Source: Nocardioides salarius (GTDB taxonomy: Bacteria > Actinomycetota > Actinomycetes > Propionibacteriales > Nocardioidaceae). Taken from it: DNA of 64,000 bases. The notes beneath the pieces were generated by a model. The model saw only the letters and a list, made by a program, of their open reading frames with translations, was not told the DNA's origin and searched no databases. The DNA lies in NCBI RefSeq assembly GCF_016907435.1, contig NZ_JAFBBZ010000001.1, positions 3,534,001-3,598,000 on the forward strand, written 5' to 3'. The position numbers were made by a program, and so were the translations under genes. This document shows, piece by piece, positions 56,901 through 64,000 of the stretch; positions within the stretch are counted from its first letter, which is position 1; every line of letters begins with the position of its first letter.

Positions 56901-57238
56901 TGGCCGGGTCCATCGACATCATCACCCGCGCCTTCGCCGGGGTGCGCATCGAGGGCGATGAGGTGGTGTTCGACCCACACCTGCCCGACGGGTTGCGGTC
57001 GGCGCGCTTCACCCTGGTCCATCGAGGCCAACGGCTGCGGGTGGTGGTCACCCCGGACCGGGTGGAAGTGCAGACCGACCGATGTGCCACCAACCCGCAG
57101 GTCCGGATCCGGGTAGGAGGCACGATCCTGACTGTGCCGGCAGGCCAGCGGGTGGTGGTTGGGCCCTACCCCCGGTTCGTGGACACGGGGTGTGATTACG
57201 CAGCGGTTGGCAGCGTAGCGGCGCGGCGGTCCTCGTAG
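53978..57238 (+). CDS. Beta-phosphoglucomutase fused to a GH65 disaccharide phosphorylase, 3' end cut by an IS
   Basis: The 1086-residue frame has a HAD mutase (about 1-255; IFDMDGVVTDTA, GKPDPATFVEAA, VVEDAVAGVQAARRGGF) then a GH65 phosphorylase (about 260-1062; FDPAHEGHREALTTLGNGYL, catalytic acid in GPDEYHDG near 757). It would phosphorolyse an alpha-glucoside (trehalose, maltose or kojibiose type) to beta-glucose-1-phosphate and convert it to glucose-6-phosphate. Real coding ends at 57166; the last 24 residues come from the IS3 end. The last beta-strand of the C-terminal domain is probably nearly complete, so activity may survive. Confidence 0.87.
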   Translation: MTNPLPTPEATGPTPTGAMPPQDAVIFDMDGVVTDTAAIHAKAWKRLFDAVLGDDRARTGTGGTPRPFDTDADYRRYVDGRSREDGVAAFLAARDIDLPAGTPQDPPGSWTVHGLAARKNEIYRELLAEHGVRVFAGTVELLHRLRAGGVPVALVTASRNAEALLAAADLDRVFDVVVDGESAAESALPGKPDPATFVEAARRLGVAPGRAAVVEDAVAGVQAARRGGFGLVVGVDRSGHREALEAAGADLVVEDVSQLDLGALRADPWLLVYQGFDPAHEGHREALTTLGNGYLGTRGAAPERAADGVHYPGTYLAGVYNRLTSTVHDREVEDEHLVNAPNWLCLDVRTGEDPWWSQGGLVVSAECRELDLRRGVLTRHAVLTDPAGRRLRLTQRRLVSMARPHLAALETTLVADGWSGTVTIASSIDAGVNNRNVAEYRPLADQHLRTVSTEEVDPSTLLVDVETTQSRVRLAIAARTMVNGTAVTGTEATSSGTAKEEVSGRRFELALEDGVPVTVDKTVAVFTSRDRAISSPRLAALQELAWVPGGLGDLLPAHEAAWQQLWDRFAIELDADRQTQLTLNLHLFHLLQSLSPHTVDLDAGVPARGLHGEGYRGHVFWDELFVLPVLTTHLPWVTRALLDYRHRRLDAARRAATAGGLAGAMFPWQSGSDGREETPSQLYNLRSGRWMPDNSRRQRHVGLAVAYNAWQYYQTTGDVAWLAHRGADLVIEVARLFTSLATYDGDEDRYHIDGVMGPDEYHDGYPDTPGQGLRDNAYTNVLTAWVCRRAVDVLDLTAGHDCDELRTRLNIRPDEPDRWEHLSRRLTVPFHEGVISQFAGYEALAELDWDHYRETYGNIGRLDLILEAEGDTTNRYKLAKQADVLMLAYLFGPDGLAEMLRRLGYPTDPGLVGDTVDYYLARTAHGSTLSRVVHASVLARMDPARGWQTFREALAADLDDTQGGTTREGIHLGAMAGSIDIITRAFAGVRIEGDEVVFDPHLPDGLRSARFTLVHRGQRLRVVVTPDRVEVQTDRCATNPQVRIRVGGTILTVPAGQRVVVGPYPRFVDTGCDYAAVGSVAARRSS

Positions 57239-58092
57239 GTGGAGGGGGATAAGTAGCCGCACCAGGTGTGACGCCGGCGGGTGTTGTAGCGAACGAGCCA
57301 CCTGAAGACCTGCCGACGACAGGTCAGCTCGTCGCTCCAGCACGCGGCGTCTTGGAGAACCTCGCGCTTCATCGTGGCGTTGAACGACTCAGCGAGCGCG
57401 TTGTCGGCCGAGGAGCCAACGGCGCCCATGGACTGGGTGACGCCGAGCTTCTCGCAGAGCTTGGCGTAGTCCTTCGAGCAGTAGACCGACCCGTGGTCGC
57501 TGTGAAACACGGCGCCCTTGAGGCTGCCCCGGGTCGCGGCGGCGGCCTTGAGGGCGTCCTCGACGAGTTCGGTGCGCATGTGGTCGGCGACCGCCCAGCC
57601 GGCGAGGCGACGGGAGTAGCAGTCGATCACGGTGTCCAGGTACAGGTTCGTCCCGTCGGCCAGCGGCAGGTAGGTGATGTCCCCGACGTAGCGCTGGTTC
57701 GGGGCTGGGGCGGTGAAGTCGCGCTTGAGGAGGTCGGGGTACTTCTGGCCCGACGGCTCGGGGGTCGTGGTCCGCACCCGACGCTTCTTCACGTAGCCAC
57801 GGATGCCCTCGAGCCGCATCACCCTGGCCACGCGCTTGTGGTTCACGCGCTCACCGCCAGGCGCGTTGTCGTTGAGCTCAGCGGTAATCCGTGGCGCCCC
57901 GCAGGTCTTGTCCTCGGCGTGGGCCGCCCTGATCCGCGTCGCGAGCTCGGCATCGGCGCGGGCGCGCTCCTGGCGTGCGGGGGCGGCCTTGAGCCAGGCG
58001 TAGTAGGACGAGCGCTCGATCTCGACGAGCTCGCACAGTCGCTTCACCTCGAAGGTGGCGGAGTTGTCTGCGACGAACTGGAAGCGACTCAC
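57196..58092 (-). CDS. IS3-family transposase OrfB
   Basis: The 298-residue protein has the DDE core (RYVGDITYLPL, VFHSDHGSVYCS, DNALAESFNATMKREVL) and the IS3 lead (LVEIERSSYYAWLKAA). It starts at a GTG overlapping the orfA stop by four bases (GTGA), in the -1 frame, so expression may be by coupling or by slippage. No damage is visible. Confidence 0.87.
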   Translation of the reverse strand: MSRFQFVADNSATFEVKRLCELVEIERSSYYAWLKAAPARQERARADAELATRIRAAHAEDKTCGAPRITAELNDNAPGGERVNHKRVARVMRLEGIRGYVKKRRVRTTTPEPSGQKYPDLLKRDFTAPAPNQRYVGDITYLPLADGTNLYLDTVIDCYSRRLAGWAVADHMRTELVEDALKAAAATRGSLKGAVFHSDHGSVYCSKDYAKLCEKLGVTQSMGAVGSSADNALAESFNATMKREVLQDAACWSDELTCRRQVFRWLVRYNTRRRHTWCGYLSPSTYEDRRAATLPTAA

Positions 58093-58457
58093 CAGCGCGT
58101 CTCCCCGGCGAAATACTTGGCCGCCCGCTGGAGAATCTCCCGCTCGGTCGTGAGCTTCGTCGTCTCGACCTCCAGCTCACGCACTCGGGCTTCGAGCCGG
58201 GCGACCTTCTGCTCAGGGGTCTCGTTCCCTGACTCTGGTGCGGTCGACGTGGTGGTCTTGGACTGCAGCGGGCTGGAGGTCAGCGTCCCGTCAGCAGCGG
58301 TCTTCTTGCCGGTCCCGTACGCATCGAGCCAGTGGCGCAGCGTGCCCCGCACGATGCCCAGCTCCTCAGCGATACCGCGGACCGTGGCCCCCGGCGTGGA
58401 CTCGTACAAGTCGACGGCCTGACGACGGAACTCCTCGGAGTAGTTCTTCCTGGCCAT
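58089..58457 (-). CDS. IS3-family transposase OrfA
   Basis: The 122-residue protein has an HTH (TVRGIAEELGIVRGTLRHWL) and a zipper helix (QKVARLEARVRELEVETTKL) ending in KYFAGETRW, typical for actinobacterial IS3 OrfA. Ser/Thr-rich residues lie between the two parts. Confidence 0.87.
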   Translation of the reverse strand: MARKNYSEEFRRQAVDLYESTPGATVRGIAEELGIVRGTLRHWLDAYGTGKKTAADGTLTSSPLQSKTTTSTAPESGNETPEQKVARLEARVRELEVETTKLTTEREILQRAAKYFAGETRW

Positions 58458-58524
58458 AGTTCTCGGATCATCTCGCTTCCCCAGCAGCAGATGCTGGATT
58501 CAGCGTGTCCACGAACCGGGGTCA

Positions 58525-59140
58525 GGCCCCCAACCTTGAGATCGGCAAACTGCTCGGCGGTGCCGGCTGGTGGTTCTCCCCCGATTTAGCTGGTCAAATC
58601 TCGATCCTGGTCCGGTTGTACGCCGCGCACGTGGTCATCGTGCCCGGCCTGATCCTCGTGCTCGCGACGTTGCACGCCCTGCTGGTCAAGAAGCACAAGA
58701 TCTCACCGCACCCCTCGCTACCCACCGATGATTCCGGCAACCAAGCGCCGGAGGATGAGCCGACGGAGCCGTTCACCCATCACCTGCGCAGGATCGCCGC
58801 CTTCGGGACAGTGCTGCTGGGTCTCCTAGGTGTCCTTGCGGTTCTGGTGCCACCGACAATAGGGCCGCCGCCGGTCGCCGGCATCGAGGTCACCAGACCA
58901 CCCTGGAACTTCTGGTGGATGTTCACCCTGGAGAACTGGATCGGCCTGCCCGGGATCCTCTACGGCGAACTGATCTTCTTCGCCCTCCTGGTGATCCTGC
59001 CGTTCGTTGATCGCAACCCCAACCGCTACTGGCGCAAGCGCCCGGTGTCCATGACCATCGCCCTAGTGATCCTGCTCGTCGTGGTCGCCCTGACCGTGCT
59101 GATGGCCGTCACCCCGACCCAGCAGCATCTTGGGATGTAG
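58525..59140 (+). pseudogene. C-terminal fragment of a cytochrome b/b6-type subunit
   Basis: The remaining frame reads from the IS edge to a stop at 59140. It keeps one helix with two histidines 15 residues apart (AAHVVIVPGL, LATLHALLV), the spacing of heme-b ligands, and a C-terminal domain with PPWNFWWMFTLEN. The N-terminal helices with the other heme ligands are missing, so the protein cannot be a working cytochrome b. It was lost through the IS or an earlier deletion. Confidence 0.72.
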
Positions 59141-59149
59141 TTCACCCTC

Positions 59150-59404
59150 GTGATCAGGCGCGCGGACCCAGTGGCGAGTGGACCAGTAGGTCGGGCGCAC
59201 CGCCGGTTCTGGATCCTCCTCGGGGTCGCTGTCCTGGCCGGCGGAGCCATGAGCGCAGCCCTTGCAGCCACACCCGGCCCCATGATCGGGCTGGGTGTCG
59301 CCGTGAGCGGTCTGGTCCTGATCGGATCCGTGGCCGCCGCCGCGCGGATCATGCTCGCCCTGGATCGTGTACGACAACGCGCACGCGAACGGTCCGCACG
59401 CTGA
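59150..59404 (+). CDS. Small two-helix membrane protein
   Basis: The 84-residue protein starts with GTG nine bases after the cytochrome fragment. It has two helices (about 22-40 and 44-66) and an Arg-rich end. It was probably co-transcribed with the lost cytochrome gene. Family not recognised. Confidence 0.5.
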   Translation: MIRRADPVASGPVGRAHRRFWILLGVAVLAGGAMSAALAATPGPMIGLGVAVSGLVLIGSVAAAARIMLALDRVRQRARERSAR

Positions 59405-59418
59405 CCGGGGCTCAACCT

Positions 59419-59456
59419 GTTGGTGTTGGTGTTGGTGTTGGTGCTGGTGCTGGTAG
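59419..59456. repeat. Short GGTGTT/GGTGCT hexanucleotide array
   Basis: About six tandem units (TTGGTG repeated, then CTGGTG) lie between the small membrane gene and the P-type ATPase promoter. The array is not in a gene and has no hairpin; length change by slippage is possible. Confidence 0.7.
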
Positions 59457-59486
59457 CGGTGACCGGCTGACAGCAAGCCCCGAGGG

Positions 59487-59525
59487 CTTTACTCGACCTT
59501 CACTCGTTGAGGGGGGCCACCTTCA
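59487..59525. promoter_or_regulatory. TGAAG triple repeat, site 5 (reverse)
   Basis: CTTTA at 59487 (one mismatch), CTTCA at 59498 and CTTCA at 59521: spacings of 11 and 23 bp as at site 4. It lies about 120 bases before the start of the second copper ATPase. Confidence 0.6.
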
Positions 59526-59647
59526 CGTTCGGGCGCTGAGATGAGATGTACCCTCCAGGGGTGTGTCAGCCCCGTTGCAGACCTAAGACGAGGTTCGCGT
59601 CCCGGGAGTCGAAAGTTGACGGCGGGGCAAAGACGAGGGAGGTAGTT

Positions 59648-62600
59648 GTGAGTGGGATCGAGATCGTCGTCGTTGCTGCCGCGGTAGTGCTGACGGGCGT
59701 GCTGGCCTGGTTCTTCTTCGGCCCGAAGAAGTCGCGTCAGGCAGCTCTTCGCGAGGGCGTCCAGGAGGTTCGAGTCACTGTCAGGGGCGGCTACAGTCCC
59801 GATGTCATCGAGGTGGCCCCAGGCGTCCCGGTACGTGTGCTGTTCGACCGGCAGGAGAGCGGTGACTGCTCCTCGAGGGTGGTCTTTCCCGACTTCGGGG
59901 TGAACCAGCTGCTCCCGGCCTACCAGACCACGGTCGTGGAGTTCATCCCGAGGACGCCGGGCACCTTCGGCTTCGCCTGCGGGATGAACATGCTGCACGG
60001 GCGGATCCGGGTCCTCGACGAGGCCACGTCCCAGTTGTTGCCGGACGCCCGGCTCCTTGGCGTGGTCGCCGGCGAATCGGTTCAACCCGGACGTGCTGAC
60101 CTCTTGGGTTCGGAGCCCGCCGACCACGGCGCCGGAGTCGGACTGGGGGTCGGTGAGAGCGTTCAGGAGGAGGAGGTCCTGGTCCAGGGCGGGTATCACC
60201 CGAGCGCGGTGGAGGTCGAACCCGCGGCGCCGATTCGCCTGGTGTTCGACCGGCAGGAGTCATCGGCCTGTTCTGAACGGCTGGTCATCGCCGAGCTCGG
60301 CGTTGACGTCGAACTGCCGGAGGGACAACGTACGGTCGTTGACCTGCCGCCTCTGGGTGCGGGGACCTATGAGTTCCGTTGTGGGATGGGGATGCTGCAC
60401 GGCGAGATCCGAGTCGGCGTAGCCGATGGTGAACTAAGGTCAGCAGAACCGGTCGTAGCCACTGGTCAAGGCGAGAGCGACGCCCCTGAGGCGAGTCCGC
60501 AGCTGGCGTCGCTGGCCGATACCGACGACGTCGAAGAGCGCGAACGCAACGTCGAGATCGCGGACCTCAAGCGCCGGGTGCTCTGGGGCGCGCTGCTGAG
60601 CGCACCAGTGGCGCTGGCGGTGATGGGGGCCGAGCTGTTCGGGTTCTCCTGGATCCCGGACCTGCTGATGAACCATTGGCTGCAACTGGCTCTGATCACC
60701 CCGGTCATGGTCTATACGGGCTGGCCCATCCACCGCACGGGCTGGCTGGCCCTGTCCCATCGCGGCGCAGACATGAACTCACTGATCACGCTCGGCACGA
60801 TCGCGGCCTACGGTTTCAGCCTGGTGGTGACCGTGGCTCCCGGCGCTTTGCCGACAGAAGCCCGCCAAGTTTACTTCGAGGCGGTCGGGGTGATTCTGAC
60901 GCTGATCCTTCTGGGTCGGCTCATGGAGACCAAGGCCAAGGCCGGCACCGGTGAGGCCATCCGGACCCTGATTGGTCTCCAGCCGCGCACCGCCCGCGTC
61001 ATCCGGGGCGGCCACGAGGTGGAGGTCGGGGTGGAGGAGGTCGAACTCGGCGACGTCGTGGTGGTCCGTCCGGGGGAGAAGCTACCGGTAGACGGTGAGG
61101 TCGTCGACGGCTCCTCGGCTGTCGATGAGTCGATGGTTACTGGCGAGCCGTTCCCGGCCCTCAAAGGTGCCGGTGACACCGTCATCGGCGCGACCATCAA
61201 CCAGACCGGCGCCTTCCGCTACACCGCGACCAAGGTCGGCGCCGAGACGATGCTCGCCCAGATCATCAACTTGGTGCGGCAGGCTCAGGGCTCCCGAGCT
61301 CCGATACAACGACTGGCCGACCGGGTCTCGGGCATGTTCGTGCCCGCCGTCATCGCGGTTGCCATCTGGACGTTCGTGGCCTGGTTCCTTCTCGGACCGA
61401 CCCCGGTCTACATCTTCGGGTTGGTCGCCGCGGTGTCCGTGCTGATCATCGCCTGCCCCTGCGCGCTGGGGCTGGCCACCCCGCTGTCGATCACGGTGGG
61501 TACCGGCAAAGGCGCAACGGCTGGGATCCTGATCCGTTCCGCCGAGGCTCTGGAGACCGCACACAAGCTCGACACCGTCGTGCTCGACAAGACCGGCACC
61601 ATCACCAAGGGAACACCGGCGCTGACCGACGTCCTGCCAGCCGTCGGCTTCACCGCGGACGAGTTGTTGAGCGCGGTCGCAGCGGTCGAGCGCTCTTCGG
61701 AACACCCTCTCGCCGCCGCCATCGTGGCCGGTGCCCGAGAGCGTGACGCCGAGATGGTCTCAGCCACCGAGTTCGACTCGATCACGGGCCAGGGCGTTCG
61801 AGCGCTCATCAACGGGCGCCCAGTCCTGGTGGGAAACCGACGCCTGCTGGAGGGAGCCGGAATCGACGCCGACCCGTTGGCCGGGGACTCACAACGGCTG
61901 GCCACCGATGGCAAGACCCCCATGCTGGTGGCCATCGACGGCGTCCCGGCCGGGGTGATCGGGGTAGCTGACACTCTCAAGGAGGGATCCGCTGCGGCGA
62001 TCGCGGCACTGCAGTCTCGGGGAATCGACGTGGTGATGATGACTGGGGACAATCGTGCCACCGCGGCAGCGATCGCGCGCCAGGTCGGTATCGGCAGGGT
62101 CGTGGCCGAAGTTCTGCCCGAGCACAAGGCCCGCGAGGTCAAGCGCCTGCAGAGCGAAGGGCGAGTGGTCGGGATGGTCGGAGACGGCATCAACGACGCA
62201 CCCGCACTTGCGCAGGCCGATGTCGGCTCCGCCATCGGCACCGGCACGGACGTGGCCATCGAGTCGTCGGACATCACCTTGATCAGCGGGGCTCTGTCAG
62301 GTTTGGTGAACGCGATCGACCTGTCTCGGGCGACGATGCGCAACATCCGCCAGAACCTGGTCTTCGCCTTCGTCTACAACGGGCTCGGCATCCCCGTGGC
62401 CGCGGGCGTGCTGTATCCCGCGTTCGGGCTGGTACTCAGCCCGATCATCGCCGCGGGGGCGATGGCGCTGTCCTCGCTGTCGGTGGTGGCCAACGCCAAC
62501 CGGCTGCGGACCTTCACACCTCCGTCGGTACCCGCCGACGTCGTTGTTGCTGGCATCGACCCAGTTGTCGAGATCGGCGGCGACCGTTCGGAGGAGCAGG

Positions 62601-62779
62601 CAACGCCCCCGACCACCCCTACGAGGACGGAGCCGACCGTCGACCCAGTGTGTGGGATGAGCATCGAGCAGGCCGGGGCGGCGGTCAGCATCGAGCACCA
62701 CGGCGCGACGTATCACTTCTGTTCACAGCACTGCGCCACAGCTTTTGGGAAGGAGCCGAGTCGCTACGCGCAGGCCTAA
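59648..62779 (+). CDS. Copper P1B-1 ATPase with two N-terminal cupredoxin-like domains and a C-terminal YHS domain
   Basis: The 1043-residue pump starts with GTG behind GGGAGG. An N-terminal helix is followed by two cupredoxin-like domains (about 35-125 and 175-260), each with a FDRQES strand, an inner Cys and CGM-x-M-LHG near the end ([20 protein letters not shown]). The ATPase core has ACPCALG (about 601), DKTGTITKG (about 646), SEHPLAAAI and [18 protein letters not shown] domain closes it (about 998-1037; [17 protein letters not shown]). It exports Cu(I); the cupredoxin and YHS parts probably pick up or sense copper in place of CxxC domains. Confidence 0.9.
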   Translation: MSGIEIVVVAAAVVLTGVLAWFFFGPKKSRQAALREGVQEVRVTVRGGYSPDVIEVAPGVPVRVLFDRQESGDCSSRVVFPDFGVNQLLPAYQTTVVEFIPRTPGTFGFACGMNMLHGRIRVLDEATSQLLPDARLLGVVAGESVQPGRADLLGSEPADHGAGVGLGVGESVQEEEVLVQGGYHPSAVEVEPAAPIRLVFDRQESSACSERLVIAELGVDVELPEGQRTVVDLPPLGAGTYEFRCGMGMLHGEIRVGVADGELRSAEPVVATGQGESDAPEASPQLASLADTDDVEERERNVEIADLKRRVLWGALLSAPVALAVMGAELFGFSWIPDLLMNHWLQLALITPVMVYTGWPIHRTGWLALSHRGADMNSLITLGTIAAYGFSLVVTVAPGALPTEARQVYFEAVGVILTLILLGRLMETKAKAGTGEAIRTLIGLQPRTARVIRGGHEVEVGVEEVELGDVVVVRPGEKLPVDGEVVDGSSAVDESMVTGEPFPALKGAGDTVIGATINQTGAFRYTATKVGAETMLAQIINLVRQAQGSRAPIQRLADRVSGMFVPAVIAVAIWTFVAWFLLGPTPVYIFGLVAAVSVLIIACPCALGLATPLSITVGTGKGATAGILIRSAEALETAHKLDTVVLDKTGTITKGTPALTDVLPAVGFTADELLSAVAAVERSSEHPLAAAIVAGARERDAEMVSATEFDSITGQGVRALINGRPVLVGNRRLLEGAGIDADPLAGDSQRLATDGKTPMLVAIDGVPAGVIGVADTLKEGSAAAIAALQSRGIDVVMMTGDNRATAAAIARQVGIGRVVAEVLPEHKAREVKRLQSEGRVVGMVGDGINDAPALAQADVGSAIGTGTDVAIESSDITLISGALSGLVNAIDLSRATMRNIRQNLVFAFVYNGLGIPVAAGVLYPAFGLVLSPIIAAGAMALSSLSVVANANRLRTFTPPSVPADVVVAGIDPVVEIGGDRSEEQATPPTTPTRTEPTVDPVCGMSIEQAGAAVSIEHHGATYHFCSQHCATAFGKEPSRYAQA

Positions 62780-62788
62780 CAGACATCC

Positions 62789-62811
62789 GGGCGCCCCCCT
62801 GGAGGGCGCCC
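62789..62811 (+). terminator. Hairpin after the copper ATPase
   Basis: GGGCGCCC (62789-62796) and GGGCGCCC (62804-62811) form an 8-bp stem with a seven-base loop, ten bases after the ATPase stop. It is a likely terminator or attenuator before the second csoR gene. Confidence 0.6.
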
Positions 62812-62870
62812 ACCCGGGGGCCGACATACCCAGTTGGCCCGACGCAGCGTCAGAGAAGGAGAGTGGAGCG

Positions 62871-63152
62871 ATGGCCGCAACTAGCGTGGCCCGCAGCTCG
62901 TTGATCCTGCGGCTCAAGCGGGTTGAGGGACAGGTGCGTGGCATCGCCCGAATGGTCAACGATGACCGGGACTGTATCGACATCCTTACCCAGCTCTCCG
63001 CCGCAGACCAGGGCCTTCGCAGCGTCGCGGTCGGGCTCCTGGACGAGCATGTCGCGCAGTGCCTGGTCGCAGCAGGGGACGCCAGCGAATCGCACAGAGC
63101 CACCAAGCTTCGAGAAGCCCATGACGCCATTGTCCGGCTGGCCCGACATTGA
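62871..63152 (+). CDS. csoR: CsoR-family repressor, second copy
   Basis: The 93-residue protein has the CsoR helix RLKRVEGQVRGIARM and the Cys-His-Cys ligand set in DCIDIL, DEHVAQCLV. It differs clearly from the copy at 51418, so it is an old paralog, not a recent duplicate. The ATG follows GGAGAG. It probably controls the neighbouring ATPase. Other CsoR-family inducers (persulfide, nickel) cannot be excluded, but the ligands fit copper. Confidence 0.87.
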   Translation: MAATSVARSSLILRLKRVEGQVRGIARMVNDDRDCIDILTQLSAADQGLRSVAVGLLDEHVAQCLVAAGDASESHRATKLREAHDAIVRLARH

Positions 63153-63275
63153 CCGGCCCGCTATGGACGGCCGGCGCGCGATCTCCACGCAACGAACCGC
63201 CCCGCTATTCCCAGTCATGTCTGAGACGGGATCGGATGGAGTGGCTGCCGAACCGACCACGAAGGAGGACTTGTG

Positions 63276-64000
63276 ATGCAGACCAATCCCCGAGCCGCTG
63301 ACGACCACCAGTCACCGGAGGATGCGCCCGGCAGCCTGACCCTGGTCGGGGCAGTTTCCCTGGGCACCGGCGTCATGATCGGCGCGGGCATCTTCGCGCT
63401 CACCGGGCAAACCGCCCGGCTTGCCGGCAACTGGTTCCCGGCGGCGTTCGTCGCTGCGGCAGTGGTCGTCGCCCTCAGTGCGTACTCCTACGTCAAGCTG
63501 TCCAACGCCTACCCGTCCTCGGGAGGTGTTGCCAAGTTTCTCCGTGAGGAGTACGGCCCGGGTGCGGCGACGGGCGTGTTCGCGATCTTGATGTACGTCT
63601 CCATGGTGATCAGCCAGAGCCTGGTGGCCCGCACCTTCGGCGCCTACGTGCTGCAGATCGTCGGCCTCGAACCAGTTTCGCTGTGGGTGCCGGTCTTCGC
63701 CATCGGGCTGCTCGCCACCGCATTCGTTGTCAACGTTGCCGGCAACCGGGCCATCGAGGTCAGCCAACGATCGATGGCGGCGGTGAAGATCATCGGTCTC
63801 GGTGTTTTCGCGGTCGTCGGCCTCTGGCTTGCCTCTGGTGCCAACTTCACGAATGGGACGAGTGCAGCGGGGCTCGATACCTCCGCTGAGGGGTTCCTTG
63901 CTGCGGTCGCGCTGGCGATCCTTGCCTACAAGGGCTTCACCACGATCACCAACAGCGGCGGTGACATCGTCGATCCGCACCGCAACACCGGCAGAGCGAT
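63276..64000 (+). CDS. APC-family amino acid permease, 5' part
   Basis: The gene runs off the window; 241 residues are seen. It has the first APC helices with the backbone-binding GVMIGAGIFALTG, then AYSYVKLSNAYPSSGG and LAILAYKGFTTITN. ATG 63276 follows AAGGAGG. The substrate is not known; similar permeases next to metal genes move amino acids or polyamines. Confidence 0.82.
   Translation, partial: MQTNPRAADDHQSPEDAPGSLTLVGAVSLGTGVMIGAGIFALTGQTARLAGNWFPAAFVAAAVVVALSAYSYVKLSNAYPSSGGVAKFLREEYGPGAATGVFAILMYVSMVISQSLVARTFGAYVLQIVGLEPVSLWVPVFAIGLLATAFVVNVAGNRAIEVSQRSMAAVKIIGLGVFAVVGLWLASGANFTNGTSAAGLDTSAEGFLAAVALAILAYKGFTTITNSGGDIVDPHRNTGRA

Larger units (their letters stand above)
57162..58529. 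mobile_element. IS3-family element at the end of the GH65 gene
   Basis: The element spans about 57167-58524 (1358 bp). Its inverted ends share CCCCGGTTCGTGGACACG. GGCCC stands on both sides (57162-57166 and 58525-58529), a likely 5-bp duplication; this is less certain than the others because the flanks are C-rich. It carries leftward orfA and orfB. Confidence 0.78.

Noticed and set aside
57180..58511. Shorter IS3 boundaries at TGGACACG ... CGTGTCCA
   Set aside because: The inverted repeat clearly extends outward through CCCCGGTTCG, and only the longer ends leave matching flanks.
59419..59456. Possible CRISPR-like repeats
   Set aside because: It is a simple hexanucleotide run without spacers; no CRISPR array or cas gene was seen anywhere in the window.

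Overview
The window is high-GC DNA with actinobacterial gene content: a TraA-type MobF relaxase, DUF4192 and DUF4913 proteins, CsoR regulators and GTG/TTG starts. A member of the Nocardioidaceae or a relative is plausible, but nothing here fixes the genus. Two parts of different character meet near 29.3-29.5 kb.

Part 1 (1-29.3 kb) is the backbone of a conjugative element, either an integrative element or a plasmid. Rightward come a secreted nuclease/cell-wall hydrolase fusion, a small membrane protein, a VirD4-type coupling protein and a DUF4913-like protein. A cargo block (6.6-11.2 kb) follows: an unknown protein, an XRE-ImmA/IrrE protein and a superfamily 1 helicase-type gene that looks split by an in-frame stop. 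Next to it lies a wrecked NaeI-like restriction gene. An IS481-family element (target duplication GCTAGT) has itself been hit by an IS3-family element (duplication AGG). Then come a giant relaxase-helicase-primase (leftward), a divergent pair of small genes including an HNH nuclease, a leftward operon of small genes plus DUF932 and ParB-like genes, and a rightward set with SSB, DUF4192 and DprA-like genes. A bipartite sequence, GTGATCGCT-N19-TAGGTGAC, occurs in front of three backbone genes and, with two mismatches, at the relaxase start. It is probably a shared promoter or operator of the transfer and maintenance genes.

Part 2 (29.4-64 kb) is a copper/envelope-stress and low-oxygen energy island. 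It holds a YVTN beta-propeller protein, a methyltransferase, an ABC exporter whose ATPase carries a YHS domain, small His/Met-rich membrane proteins, a Met-rich multicopper oxidase, an OmpR-type two-component system, and the arginine deiminase pathway (transporter, arcA, arcB, arcC). After these come a CopB-like P-type ATPase, phosphoketolase, CsoR, an archaeal-type (type II) glyceraldehyde-3-phosphate dehydrogenase, an EamA transporter, a beta-phosphoglucomutase/GH65 phosphorylase fusion cut by an IS3-family element, a cytochrome b fragment, a second copper P-type ATPase with two cupredoxin-like domains and a YHS domain, a second CsoR, and the start of an APC permease. TGAAG direct repeats, 11 bp apart and at three loci with a third copy 23 bp away, lie upstream of several of these genes. 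They are the best candidate for the binding site of the local response regulator and would tie the island into one regulon.

The energy genes fit together: arginine deiminase gives ATP from carbamoyl phosphate, phosphoketolase gives acetyl phosphate, and GH65 phosphorolysis followed by phosphoglucomutase gives hexose phosphate without spending ATP. The metal genes export and oxidise copper.
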